Assembly (NCBI GenBank): GCA_024277285.1
Contig: JAJRVM010000018.1
Span: forward strand, 1-10,145
Direction: 5' to 3'
DNA from: Planctomycetota bacterium
GTDB lineage: Bacteria > Planctomycetota > Planctomycetia > Pirellulales > Pirellulaceae
Length of the DNA: 10,145 nt
A model generated the notes under the pieces. It was given only the letters and a program-made list of their open reading frames with translations. It did no database searches and was not told the DNA's origin. A program made the translations under genes and the position numbers. Below, one piece after another: positions 1 through 7,114 of this stretch; position 1 is the stretch's first letter, and every line of letters starts with the position of its first letter.

Positions 1-50
1 TCCCGAGCTGCCACACGCGAGTTCGACGCCCCGCGGCTCTGGCGTAGCGG

Positions 51-527
51 TTAAACGGCGAGGCACTCTCGAATGGCCGCCGCCTGCTCCGCTAGTCTCG
101 TCTTGAGACCATCCAGATAGACATCCTCGTGCGTGCGCACGCGGTAGGAGTTCGGCCAGACGTCCAGCGCCGCCGCCATGTCCTCCCACAGCATGTCCAA
201 CACCACCGGCACGGTCGGCCGATGCGTGCCGCAAAGGTGCGTGAGCTCGGCTTTGCAGACCGCACAGTGACGCGGCTCTTTGCCTTCCTCGTCTTCCTGC
301 TGGTCGCCCTCCGCGGCCTCGGGCACCACCGGCGCGACGCCCATCTGGCCGCGGAACAGCGCGAGGTTCTTGGTCCTCACGCGATGGCCCCAAAATCCGT
401 ATCTCCGTTTGTTGTGAAAGCCACTTGGCAGCATGTGCCGCAGGAATCGCTCGGTGACGTCTGTGCCACTACACCGGCGCACGTTCGCCAAGGTGGCGAA
501 AAAAAGGGCGTCCTGCGCAACGGTCAC
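51..527 (-). pseudogene. IS91-family (Y2) transposase, C-terminal remnant
   Basis: This 158-codon open frame resembles the C-terminal part of IS91/IS801-type rolling-circle transposases. The diagnostic stretch is ERFLRHMLPSGFH, then RRYGFWGHR and a run ending in LALFRGQMG (residues about 26-63). It matches the family pattern 'FL.HVLP.GF..IR.YG' followed by a basic segment and a 'LA..R..L' helix. A CxxC pair (C88, C91) after an acidic linker fits the short Cys-rich tail of some members. The HUH/two-tyrosine catalytic domain that should precede it, in proteins of about 400 residues, is absent. An in-frame TGA lies only 9 bases before the first GTG, inside the neighbouring repeat copy. No ribosome-binding site is apparent, so this is probably a dead fragment. 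Family assignment comes from motif memory and is fairly likely; that it is non-functional is inference. I see nothing in positions 1-50. Confidence 0.68.
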
Positions 528-533
528 CCATAG

Positions 534-704
534 TCATCGGCCCTCTACGCGCAGAACAAAGACGGGATCAACAACTCCACCAGCGAAGGCCGGCTCATTG
601 GCAGCCCGGGCGGGGTTCAAGAGATAGTCGCAATGAGCGAGGTTACGCTGGACAAGTAACGTGAGACTTTGGACGCCTATTCGGGTCAGCCAGTCTAAGA
701 CGTA
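534..704 (-). repeat. 171-bp repeat, copy A (inverted relative to copy B at 7115-7285)
   Basis: Read on the minus strand, this segment aligns without gaps to 7115-7285 on the plus strand, with about 11 mismatches in 171 bases (about 93% identity by hand count). Similarity stops abruptly at both ends: it begins at TACGTC and finishes at a TGA. One frame is open throughout and would encode a 56-residue tail running from YVLDWLTRIG to DPVFVLRVEGR. However, 8 of the 11 differences change the amino acid and only 3 fall in third positions, so there is no sign of protein-level constraint. The copy begins 43 bases after the oxidoreductase stop codon, in the same direction, and ends next to the IS91 remnant. 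I do not recognise the element. It could be a dispersed repeat, a mobile-element end or the decayed 3' end of a gene family. Confidence 0.9.
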
Positions 705-747
705 ACTCGCGTCGGCGGCGGGGAACCCGTGGCTACCATCCTTAACG

Positions 748-2058
748 TCAGGCGATTTCAGGCAGTTCGTATCCTTTCCGTCGGGGTCTGGAACGGAGCG
801 CGTTCGCTTCATCATCATCGTGGAACACCTCGCGCACCGGATCCCATTTCAGCGGGCGTTGCAGTTCGCGGCACATGTTCACCAGATGGCAGATCAGTTG
901 CGAACGATGCCCGACCTCGGCATGTGCCACTGGTTTAGCTCGAGTGCGCATACAATCGGCCCAGTTTTGCAGATGCCGTTGGGCGACGCTCGCTACCTCC
1001 GAGCGGTCGTCGGGCGGTGGGGCGTCTTGAACCAACTCGGCCGGATTGCTGGCCACTCGGTTTCGGTTGATTTCGATCTTGCCCTTGTCGCCGACGAAGA
1101 TCGCGCCGAGTCCGGGGCCCTTTCCTTTGGGTAACGACAATTTCAACAGTGTGCCGCTCGGATAACGCAGCGTAACCGGGCAGTTGGCCCCCTGCCCTTC
1201 TGGCCATACTTCTTCCGGATCGGTGTCGTCGGTGCCTAACGCACGTTGAACCTGATCAAATGCATGCGCGCCCCAACCGGTTACGCCCCATCCTAGACCG
1301 CCACCGTCGTATGCGCGCCAACGGCCCCAGCGCCCGAGTCCTGGATGTAAAGCGGGGCTGTAGGGGACCAATTTGGTTTGGTTGCACCATTGGTCCCAAT
1401 CCATCTCACTCGGCGTAGCTTCGGATGGGAGCGGTTTCGTGAGTACTTCGGGGCCAATGAAAATCGGACAGGTAACCGTGTGAATACGGCCAATCGCGCC
1501 GTTCTTGACCAGATCGCTACCAAAATTATTGATCGGTATGGACCGCTGTTGAGTACCCGTTTGAAATACGCGCGCGTATTTCTTTTCAGCACGAATCAGA
1601 TACTGGCCTTCTTCGACGGTTAGTGTGAGTGGTTTTTCGGCATAGACATCTAGCCCTGCTTGCATTGCGTGGATGCAGATCAATGCGCGGGCATGTGTTG
1701 GTGTGGCGACCACGACTGCGTCGAGCTTTTCTTTCTCGAACATCTCGCGATAGTCCTGGTACTGGCCACACTTGTCGCTTAGTTTTCCAGGCAAAGTGTC
1801 TCGAGCCCATTTGCGATACTCGCCAATCTGCCGAAGATCGCAATCGGCAAGCGCGACGAAGTCCAACTCGGCGGGACTTTCCTTCATCAAGTCATGGGCT
1901 CGATGGCCGGGGCCGACCAGCCCGACGCGAATACGCGAGTTCGCTCCAGGCCGTGATGGCGATGCCAACACGCCTGACGGTACCAGCGTCGGTATTCCCC
2001 ATGCTGCGAATGTGCTGGTTGCGAGAAAGCGGCGGCGCGTCCATTGTGTATGCGACAC
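748..2058 (-). CDS. Gfo/Idh/MocA-family oxidoreductase with Tat signal
   Basis: NAD(P)-dependent sugar oxidoreductase-type protein of 436 residues. I place the start at GTG 2058, because GGAGG sits 8 bases upstream and this start gives a clean twin-arginine signal: TRRRFLA at residues 7-13, a short hydrophobic stretch, then an Ala-rich end near residue 32. The N-terminal Rossmann fold shows RVGLVGPG (44-51). The family signature AEKPLT (about 140-145) contains the EKP lysine that contacts cofactor and substrate. It is followed by QTGTQQRS, and the C-terminal domain has WRAYDGGGLGWG and GWGAHAFD, the usual GGG.....GAH..D region. Known relatives in planctomycetes are Tat-exported with bound cofactor; some act in NAD-dependent glycoside hydrolysis, others as sugar dehydrogenases. 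The substrate cannot be told from sequence. It is divergent from the alpha/beta hydrolase gene, and the 171-bp repeat follows it. An upstream in-frame ATG at 2151 would add 31 residues that break the Tat layout. Confidence 0.92.
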   Translation of the reverse strand: MSHTQWTRRRFLATSTFAAWGIPTLVPSGVLASPSRPGANSRIRVGLVGPGHRAHDLMKESPAELDFVALADCDLRQIGEYRKWARDTLPGKLSDKCGQYQDYREMFEKEKLDAVVVATPTHARALICIHAMQAGLDVYAEKPLTLTVEEGQYLIRAEKKYARVFQTGTQQRSIPINNFGSDLVKNGAIGRIHTVTCPIFIGPEVLTKPLPSEATPSEMDWDQWCNQTKLVPYSPALHPGLGRWGRWRAYDGGGLGWGVTGWGAHAFDQVQRALGTDDTDPEEVWPEGQGANCPVTLRYPSGTLLKLSLPKGKGPGLGAIFVGDKGKIEINRNRVASNPAELVQDAPPPDDRSEVASVAQRHLQNWADCMRTRAKPVAHAEVGHRSQLICHLVNMCRELQRPLKWDPVREVFHDDDEANALRSRPRRKGYELPEIA

Positions 2059-2066
2059 AAGTTGGT

Positions 2067-2071
2067 CCTCC
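2067..2071 (-). promoter_or_regulatory. Ribosome-binding site deciding the oxidoreductase start
   Basis: On the minus strand GGAGG lies 8 bases before GTG at 2058-2056. No comparable purine-rich site precedes the upstream ATGs at 2151 and 2094. This site, together with the position of the Tat motif, decides the start codon. Confidence 0.7.
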
Positions 2072-2089
2072 CGAACGTGAGTCACGGCG

Positions 2090-2125
2090 ATCATATAGGG
2101 AAATAGGAATCGACCACAAGTGTGG
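2090..2125 (-). promoter_or_regulatory. Candidate promoter with overlapping dyad operator for the oxidoreductase gene
   Basis: Reading the minus strand, TTGTGG (2119-2114) and TATGAT (2095-2090) are separated by 18 bases, a sigma70-like arrangement with a weak -35 and a good -10. Transcription would start near 2083, leaving a leader of about 25 bases before the GTG start and its ribosome-binding site. The -35 box is one arm of a perfect hyphenated dyad, CCACA-AG-TGTGG (2114-2125), which could be an operator. No regulator gene is nearby. Planctomycete promoters are poorly defined, so this is a motif-level suggestion. Confidence 0.35.
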
Positions 2126-2358
2126 ACAGGTGAACCGCTCATGAACGCCATTCGACGCTAATAATTAGCGTGTAGCAGCGTCTACTAGCGGTGTGTCAAG
2201 AGCGTGATCGCGAACGATTGCGACAAGACTCTCGTGCCGCAATGGCGTTCAATATTGTATCATAATACAGTGAGTCGAGCTGGTTCGGGTAATTCCAATG
2301 TCAACCGCCTGGTTCGATCACCGGCTAATTTCCAACATTTGTAACGGACCGTTTGCCA
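2126..2358. other. Divergent intergenic region between the oxidoreductase and hydrolase genes
   Basis: No gene is supported here. The stretch holds an AT-rich patch around 2250-2268 containing CATAAT (2261-2266), the best -10-like sequence for the plus-strand hydrolase gene, but without a convincing -35 at the right distance. On the minus strand a perfect TTGACA lies near 2298-2303, but no -10 box follows at 15-19 bases. No transcription start can be assigned with confidence. Confidence 0.4.
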
Positions 2359-3372
2359 ATGTCCCGCAACAGTATTTGTGCCATGGTGGTGGTGCAGGTC
2401 GTTCTCGTGTGGCCAATTCTTCGTTCACTCGATGCGAACGATTACGATCCACTCATCTTACGAAGTCAGACCAGTTCGAAGCCTGTGGACATAACGGTGA
2501 AAGATGGGGCTCGCAACCGTGAGATTCCGTTGCGTGTTTATTTGCCTGCGGCAAGGGAAGCGAGGCCGGTGGTCCTGTTCAGTCACGGGTTGGGTGGCAC
2601 GCGCAAAGGGAGCGCGTTTTTGGGCGAGCATTGGTCGGCGCGGGGATACGTCGCTGTGTTCTTGCAGCATCCGGGCAGTGACGATTCGGTATGGAAGGAT
2701 CAGCCGTTGATGAAACGCATGAGCGCGATGACGCGCGCCGCATCGTTGCAGAACTTCTTGCTTCGCGTGCGCGATGTGTCCGTTGTGCTCGATCAACTGG
2801 AGCAGTGGAAGGAGGAATCTGGACATGTGCTCCACGAGCGACTGGATCTCGCAAGAACCGGAATGTCGGGCCATTCGTTCGGCGCGGTCACAACGCAAGC
2901 CGTTGGCGGGCAAACGGCCAGAATGCTTGGCCAACGGTTCGCGGACAAACGTATTCGGGCGGCGCTCGTGTTGAGTCCAAGCTGTCCAAAACGCATTGAT
3001 CCGGCGACCGCCTTCGGCGCGGTCAAGATTCCGTGGTTACTGATGACGGGGACCGAGGACAAGTCGCTGATCAGTGCTAGCGACGTTACTTCTCGACGAA
3101 AGGTCTACCCGAACTTGCCGGCCAGTATCGATAAGTACGAATTGGTGTTGTACAACGCCGAGCATTCGGTGTTTACCGAACGTGCGTTGCCGGGCGACAA
3201 GCAACGCCGCAACCCGAACCACCATCGTGCGATCTTGGCCCTCACCACGGCGTTTTGGGATACGTACCTGCGCGACGACCTGGCGGCACGCAAATGGCTC
3301 CAGGGGCCCGCCGCGCGTAAAGTGTTGGAGAGTCGTGACCGTTGGCAACGCCACGTTGCTTCCGAAAAGTAA
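2359..3372 (+). CDS. Exported alpha/beta hydrolase (dienelactone/PAF-acetylhydrolase-like)
   Basis: Serine hydrolase of about 337 residues. From ATG 2359, the N-terminus is a Sec-type signal with the hydrophobic core MVVVQVVLVWPIL. An in-frame TTG two codons earlier and an ATG at 2383 are alternatives; no strong ribosome-binding site separates them. The alpha/beta hydrolase landmarks are in order: an oxyanion-hole segment FSHGLGG (about residues 74-80), the nucleophile elbow GHSFG (Ser173), a probable acid in TGTEDKS (Asp234) and a probable catalytic His in NAEHSVF (His269). The layout resembles the chlorophyllase/PAF-acetylhydrolase/dienelactone hydrolase group, often annotated as 'predicted dienelactone hydrolase' in planctomycetes. 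It probably cleaves a carboxylic ester outside the cytoplasm; the substrate is unknown. It is divergent from the oxidoreductase and convergent with the esterase/SMP-30 gene, 70 bases away, with no clear terminator hairpin between them. Confidence 0.88.
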   Translation: MSRNSICAMVVVQVVLVWPILRSLDANDYDPLILRSQTSSKPVDITVKDGARNREIPLRVYLPAAREARPVVLFSHGLGGTRKGSAFLGEHWSARGYVAVFLQHPGSDDSVWKDQPLMKRMSAMTRAASLQNFLLRVRDVSVVLDQLEQWKEESGHVLHERLDLARTGMSGHSFGAVTTQAVGGQTARMLGQRFADKRIRAALVLSPSCPKRIDPATAFGAVKIPWLLMTGTEDKSLISASDVTSRRKVYPNLPASIDKYELVLYNAEHSVFTERALPGDKQRRNPNHHRAILALTTAFWDTYLRDDLAARKWLQGPAARKVLESRDRWQRHVASEK

Positions 3373-3442
3373 CGCGGAACGGTGAGGTGAAACCGGGGGC
3401 GGCGCAGGCCAACCAGCCCTCAATGTACGTTCAACTTGGGCA

Positions 3443-5200
3443 CTAGAGACCAGGTTTCGGAGGCACGACGGGTGGTTCATACGGTTTCGCGGCGGTTAGC
3501 TTGACCTGGCGTTTCCAAACGGCGTCGGCGGTGGCGGCGTAGAGAGTGTTCTTGTGTAGCCGCAGGTAACAGACGCGCCGTCCGTTGCCCGGTTTGGGCA
3601 CAATCAAGTTGACTCGTCCCGGCTGATCACAGATCTGCACGCCACTCTCGGTGGCGCTCAATAACCATCCTTCCGCACTGGTGCACATGCCGTCCGCATG
3701 GCTGGCCGTACCGATCGCCGGCAAGTGCAGGTGAAAATAAGGTTGTTTGTACTTCAGGCTGCCGTTTGCAGCGATCTGAAAGCTGTAAATGAACCGGTCA
3801 GGAAAATGCGCAACGTACAGCAGACTCTGGTCGGGACTGACCGTAATTCCATTGCAGCCAGTGAACGCATCGACGACGGTCGATTTGTGAGTGGTCGAGT
3901 CGACGTGCCAGATTCGCCGACCGGGCGGATCGGTAATGTAGATCGACCCGTTGTTGAGCACGACCAGATCGTTGCTGGCAAAACCTTTGGCGATTACCTC
4001 CGATTTACCAGTTGCAAGGTCCCAGGCAAGTATCTTCTTGATGCCGCTGCATGCACCATATAATCGACCGTCGGGTCCCAGAGCCAGACCGTTGGCGTTG
4101 CCGGTATCCTCGGCGAACAGTTCGGGCTTGCCATTGGGTGCGACTCGGTAGATCTTTGCGGCCGGGACATCACTGAAGTAGAGTGTTCCGTCGGGCGTGA
4201 TGGCAAGCCCTTCGGCCCATTGGTAACCGTCGCCGATCAGTTCCCAACCCTTGTCTTCGATCAACATCTCACGCGCGCGGCTCGATGACTGTTCCCAGTG
4301 CGTGCTAACCTTGCGTGGGTAATCTTTCCATAACCAGCGCATGGCCTGGGGGAAGATGGCAGCCGAGTGTTTGCGGTTGTGTCCATCCTTTCCCCAGATG
4401 TGTTGCACTTCATAGCCCGCCCACTCGAAGGCTCGGTTCATTGTCTGGTTCGCCATCCACCAGTCGCCGCAATAGATGTTCAGGTCATTGGTGCCATCTT
4501 GCAGGAAGAACCGCAGTGGTTTCGGTTCGGTCTTGCGAACGAGCGTGGCCAGTTGATCACCACCACGCAGTCCGACGTAAGTTCCGATCGTGGAGTAGAC
4601 GCGACGGAAGGCATCGGGCCGATTCCAAGCGACGGCGAATGCGCAGATTGCTCCGGAGCTGGCGCCCCCGATACCGCGATCGTTAGGATCAGTGCTGATC
4701 CGAATCTTGTGTGCGGTTTCGATGAACGGAATCATCTCGTCGATCAGGAACCGAGAATAACGATCACTGATATCGTCGTACTCGAACGAGCGGTTGAATC
4801 GTGGCAGCGCATTATCATCGGCCGCTGGAACAACCCCCGGGTTAATGAACAGTCCGATCGTTGGCGGCATGGCCCCTTCATGGATCAGATTGTCGAACAC
4901 GATATGAGCCCGTGCTCCGCGTTTGTCCTGACAGTAAGCATGGCCGTCCTGGAATACCATAATCGGCGCCGGAGTGTCAGGCTTGAGTTGGCTTGGGAGA
5001 TAGATCCAATAATCGCGCTCGGTGCCAGGAAACACTTGGCTGTCGCGATACGTGCCTTGGAGCAGCTTGCCTTGTGGAACGTCAGCCTTGCGTACCGCTT
5101 CGGGTGGTATGGGGTAAGTGATCGGCTGTTGCGCCGAAAGGAAGTCCGGCGTGAGCAATATGGACAGAAGGAAGCAAGTGGTTGCCAATAGACGTCGCAC
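3443..5200 (-). CDS. Exported two-domain protein: esterase fused to SMP-30/gluconolactonase propeller
   Basis: Protein of 585 residues from GTG 5200, chosen because AAGGAG sits 7 bases upstream; an in-frame GTG at 5221 would add seven residues and lacks that site. A Sec signal (RRLLATTCFLLSILL and on) ends near residue 23. Residues about 45-295 form an esterase domain like the enterochelin-esterase/esterase-D group: MVFQDG (81-86), nucleophile elbow GASSG (Ser181) and a His-rich GKDGHNRKHS (270-279) with the likely catalytic His. Residues about 318-570 form an SMP-30/gluconolactonase/LRE six-bladed propeller. Its usual metal ligands are present: Glu330 (AEGLA), Asn450 (CNGITVSPD) and Asp503 (ADGM), plus the active-site Asn410 in SNDLVV. 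Both active sites look intact, so both may work. Family knowledge suggests ester and sugar-lactone hydrolysis; the substrate is not visible. It is divergent from the sulfatase gene. Confidence 0.9.
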   Translation of the reverse strand: MRRLLATTCFLLSILLTPDFLSAQQPITYPIPPEAVRKADVPQGKLLQGTYRDSQVFPGTERDYWIYLPSQLKPDTPAPIMVFQDGHAYCQDKRGARAHIVFDNLIHEGAMPPTIGLFINPGVVPAADDNALPRFNRSFEYDDISDRYSRFLIDEMIPFIETAHKIRISTDPNDRGIGGASSGAICAFAVAWNRPDAFRRVYSTIGTYVGLRGGDQLATLVRKTEPKPLRFFLQDGTNDLNIYCGDWWMANQTMNRAFEWAGYEVQHIWGKDGHNRKHSAAIFPQAMRWLWKDYPRKVSTHWEQSSSRAREMLIEDKGWELIGDGYQWAEGLAITPDGTLYFSDVPAAKIYRVAPNGKPELFAEDTGNANGLALGPDGRLYGACSGIKKILAWDLATGKSEVIAKGFASNDLVVLNNGSIYITDPPGRRIWHVDSTTHKSTVVDAFTGCNGITVSPDQSLLYVAHFPDRFIYSFQIAANGSLKYKQPYFHLHLPAIGTASHADGMCTSAEGWLLSATESGVQICDQPGRVNLIVPKPGNGRRVCYLRLHKNTLYAATADAVWKRQVKLTAAKPYEPPVVPPKPGL

Positions 5201-5207
5201 GATAATT

Positions 5208-5213
5208 CTCCTT
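5208..5213 (-). promoter_or_regulatory. Ribosome-binding site deciding the esterase/SMP-30 start
   Basis: AAGGAG on the minus strand ends 7 bases before GTG 5200-5198. The alternative upstream GTG (5221-5219) lies before this site, so translation from it would run through the ribosome-binding site. Confidence 0.65.
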
Positions 5214-5229
5214 GGCTGCACCCTGGGCT

Positions 5230-5419
5230 CGTATAGGGCTGTGCCTGCGGCACGGAAGATACCAGAACAAAGATGGTCGCTTGTGAACAGTTACCTTAAC
5301 AGTTTAGCCGTCGGTCGCCACAGGGTTTGCAACCGCCGTTGGTCTTCGTAGAATAGCCAGTCCGAGCGGTAGCTCGTAACTGGTTGGCGGCCCTGCCGCC
5401 CTGTGTGGATCATGTGATC
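5230..5419. promoter_or_regulatory. Divergent intergenic region with small dyads (esterase/SMP-30 versus sulfatase)
   Basis: The region between the two divergent genes holds three short inverted repeats: GTGCC-TGC-GGCAC (5241-5253), GGCGG-CCCTG-CCGCC (5386-5400) and GATCA-TG-TGATC (5408-5419). On the minus strand TATACG (5235-5230) could be a -10 box for the esterase gene, with the first dyad just upstream in the spacer. No good -35 was found for either direction. Any of the dyads could be an operator, but dyads this short also arise by chance in 250 bases. Confidence 0.25.
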
Positions 5420-5467
5420 GGTCAAATGAATCCGTTGTGTTATCGAATCGCCATTTGGAAATCTGCT

Positions 5468-7066
5468 ATGAACATCCGAAGACTCAATCGATTATTGCTT
5501 GCCGCGAGTTGTTTGTTGTTCGCTTCTGCCGCGTTGGCGGCCGAGCGACCGAACATCCTTTTCATCTTTTCCGACGATCATGCACCGCATGCGATTGGAG
5601 CTTATAACGGTTGGCTCAAGTCGGTGAACCCGACGCCGAACATCGATCAGTTAGCCAAGCAGGGGATGCTGTTCGAGAACAGTTTTTGCACGAATTCGAT
5701 TTGCGGCCCGAGCCGAGCGGTGATACTAACCGGCAAGCACAGCCACAAGAACGGGTTCATGAACAATGGTAACAAGTTTGACGGTAACCAGCAGACATTC
5801 CCCAAACTGATGCGTTCGGCCGGGTACCAGACCGCCTTTTATGGGAAATGGCATTTGAAAAGTCAGCCTCAAGGGTTTGATCAATGGGCGGTCTTGCCGG
5901 GCCAGGGAGTCTATTACAACCCGAGTTTCCTGACTCCCGATGGAAAGATCACGGTGCAGGGGTATTGTACCGATATCGTTACCGATATGGCGATCGATTG
6001 GCTGAAGAAAGCGCGTGACAAGGACAAGCCTTTTGTACTCATGTGTCAGCACAAAGCACCGCATCGCAACTGGATGCCGGCGCTGCGGCACTTGCATCTA
6101 TACGATGACATCACGATCCCCGAGCCGGCGACGTTGTTCGACAAGTGGCTGGACAATGCTTCGGTGGTCCGTCATCAGGAAATGGAAATCGATCGTCACA
6201 TGGACCTGAACTTCGATCTGTTCGTGAACTTGACACCTGATTTTCACCCCGAGCCGTCGGAGAAGAGCCAGGACCGATCCGCGTGGCGCAACTTGAAGAA
6301 TATGACGCCAGCGCAAGTGAAAGCGTGGCGCGACGCGTATGGGCCCAAAGACAAAGCGTTCATGGAAGCTCATCTGAAGGGCGACGATCTGGTTCGTTGG
6401 AAGTATCAACGCTATGTGAAGAACTACTTGCGCTGTATCAAAGGCGTCGATGAAAGTGTTGGCCAACTGATGGCCACACTCGATGAGTTGGGGATCGCGG
6501 ACAATACGATTGTGATCTACTCGTCGGACCAGGGGTTCTATGTCGGCGATCATGGTCGGTTTGACAAACGATGGATGTATGAAGAATCGTTGAAGATGCC
6601 ACTGATCGTGAAATGGCCGGACGTTGCCAAGCCCGATTCGCGTTGTCAGGCCATGGTACAGAACCTGGACTATGCCGAGACGTTTCTCGATATGGCCGGA
6701 GCCGAAGTGCCCGAAGATATGCAAGGCGCGTCTTTGGTGCCGTTATTGAAGGGCGCGACACCGGACGATTGGCGCAAGAGCATCTACTATCACTATTATG
6801 AGTATCCGAGTGTCCACATGGTGCCGCGACAATATGGAGTTCGCACCGAGCGATTCAAGCTGATGTACTTCTATCAGTTTGATCAGTGGGAATTCTACGA
6901 CCTGAAGACCGATCCCGATGAACTGACCAATCTGTACGAGGACCCGAAATACGCTCGGCAGATTGCTGCGGCGCGGCGCGAGCTAGAACGGCTGCGCACC
7001 TACTATGCCGACGATAGTGACTCGGCCGTGATGCCGACAAAATGGCAACAGAAGTACTTGAAGTGA
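5468..7066 (+). CDS. Secreted Cys-type sulfatase (arylsulfatase A-like)
   Basis: Sulfate-ester hydrolase of 532 residues. I start it at ATG 5468, which gives a clear Sec signal (MNIRRLNRLLLAASCLLF, Ala-rich cleavage region near residue 24); an in-frame TTG at 5384 would add 28 non-signal residues. Family S1 hallmarks are present. Asp36-Asp37 in FSDDHAPH bind calcium. CGPSR (79-83) is the CxPxR motif whose Cys79 becomes formylglycine. GK-H (89-91), YGKWHL (125-130) and HKAPHRNW (195-202) supply Lys/His residues, and SSDQGFYVGDHG (352-363) holds the second metal pair, Asp354 and Gln355. The closing WEFYDLKTDPDELTNL is typical of S1 sulfatases. The pattern recalls the group with glucosamine-6-sulfatases, but the subfamily is uncertain. 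Activation needs a formylglycine-generating enzyme, not encoded here. It likely desulfates a polysaccharide in the periplasm or outside the cell. The 171-bp repeat begins 48 bases after its stop. Confidence 0.95.
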   Translation: MNIRRLNRLLLAASCLLFASAALAAERPNILFIFSDDHAPHAIGAYNGWLKSVNPTPNIDQLAKQGMLFENSFCTNSICGPSRAVILTGKHSHKNGFMNNGNKFDGNQQTFPKLMRSAGYQTAFYGKWHLKSQPQGFDQWAVLPGQGVYYNPSFLTPDGKITVQGYCTDIVTDMAIDWLKKARDKDKPFVLMCQHKAPHRNWMPALRHLHLYDDITIPEPATLFDKWLDNASVVRHQEMEIDRHMDLNFDLFVNLTPDFHPEPSEKSQDRSAWRNLKNMTPAQVKAWRDAYGPKDKAFMEAHLKGDDLVRWKYQRYVKNYLRCIKGVDESVGQLMATLDELGIADNTIVIYSSDQGFYVGDHGRFDKRWMYEESLKMPLIVKWPDVAKPDSRCQAMVQNLDYAETFLDMAGAEVPEDMQGASLVPLLKGATPDDWRKSIYYHYYEYPSVHMVPRQYGVRTERFKLMYFYQFDQWEFYDLKTDPDELTNLYEDPKYARQIAAARRELERLRTYYADDSDSAVMPTKWQQKYLK

Positions 7067-7114
7067 CGCCTGAGCGTTTGCAGACGCGGATGTTCGTTTT
7101 ACAGGCAGTTGTGC

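Noticed and set aside
534..818. Minus-strand 94-codon frame covering repeat copy A as a small protein gene
   Set aside because: Its first 24 codons overlap the oxidoreductase 3' end in another frame, and the repeat part evolves without coding constraint.
1629..2144. Plus-strand open frame (171 codons) opposite the oxidoreductase N-terminus
   Set aside because: The composition is Arg/Ser-rich as in antisense frames, and it covers the Rossmann and Tat coding region.
3373..3442. Bidirectional terminator between the convergent hydrolase and esterase/SMP-30 genes
   Set aside because: I could not find a convincing stem-loop in these 70 bases.
4367..5191. Long plus-strand open frame (274 codons) opposite the esterase/SMP-30 gene
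   Set aside because: It is antisense to well-recognised esterase motifs, has no family resemblance or ribosome-binding site, and follows from the codon bias of the real gene.
6098..6724. Minus-strand open frame (208 codons) inside the sulfatase
   Set aside because: It lies wholly opposite conserved sulfatase sequence and shows no recognisable domain; it is a shadow frame.
7074..7087. Possible terminator GCGT-TTGCAG-ACGC after the sulfatase
   Set aside because: The stem is only 4 bp and no clear T-run follows; too weak to call.
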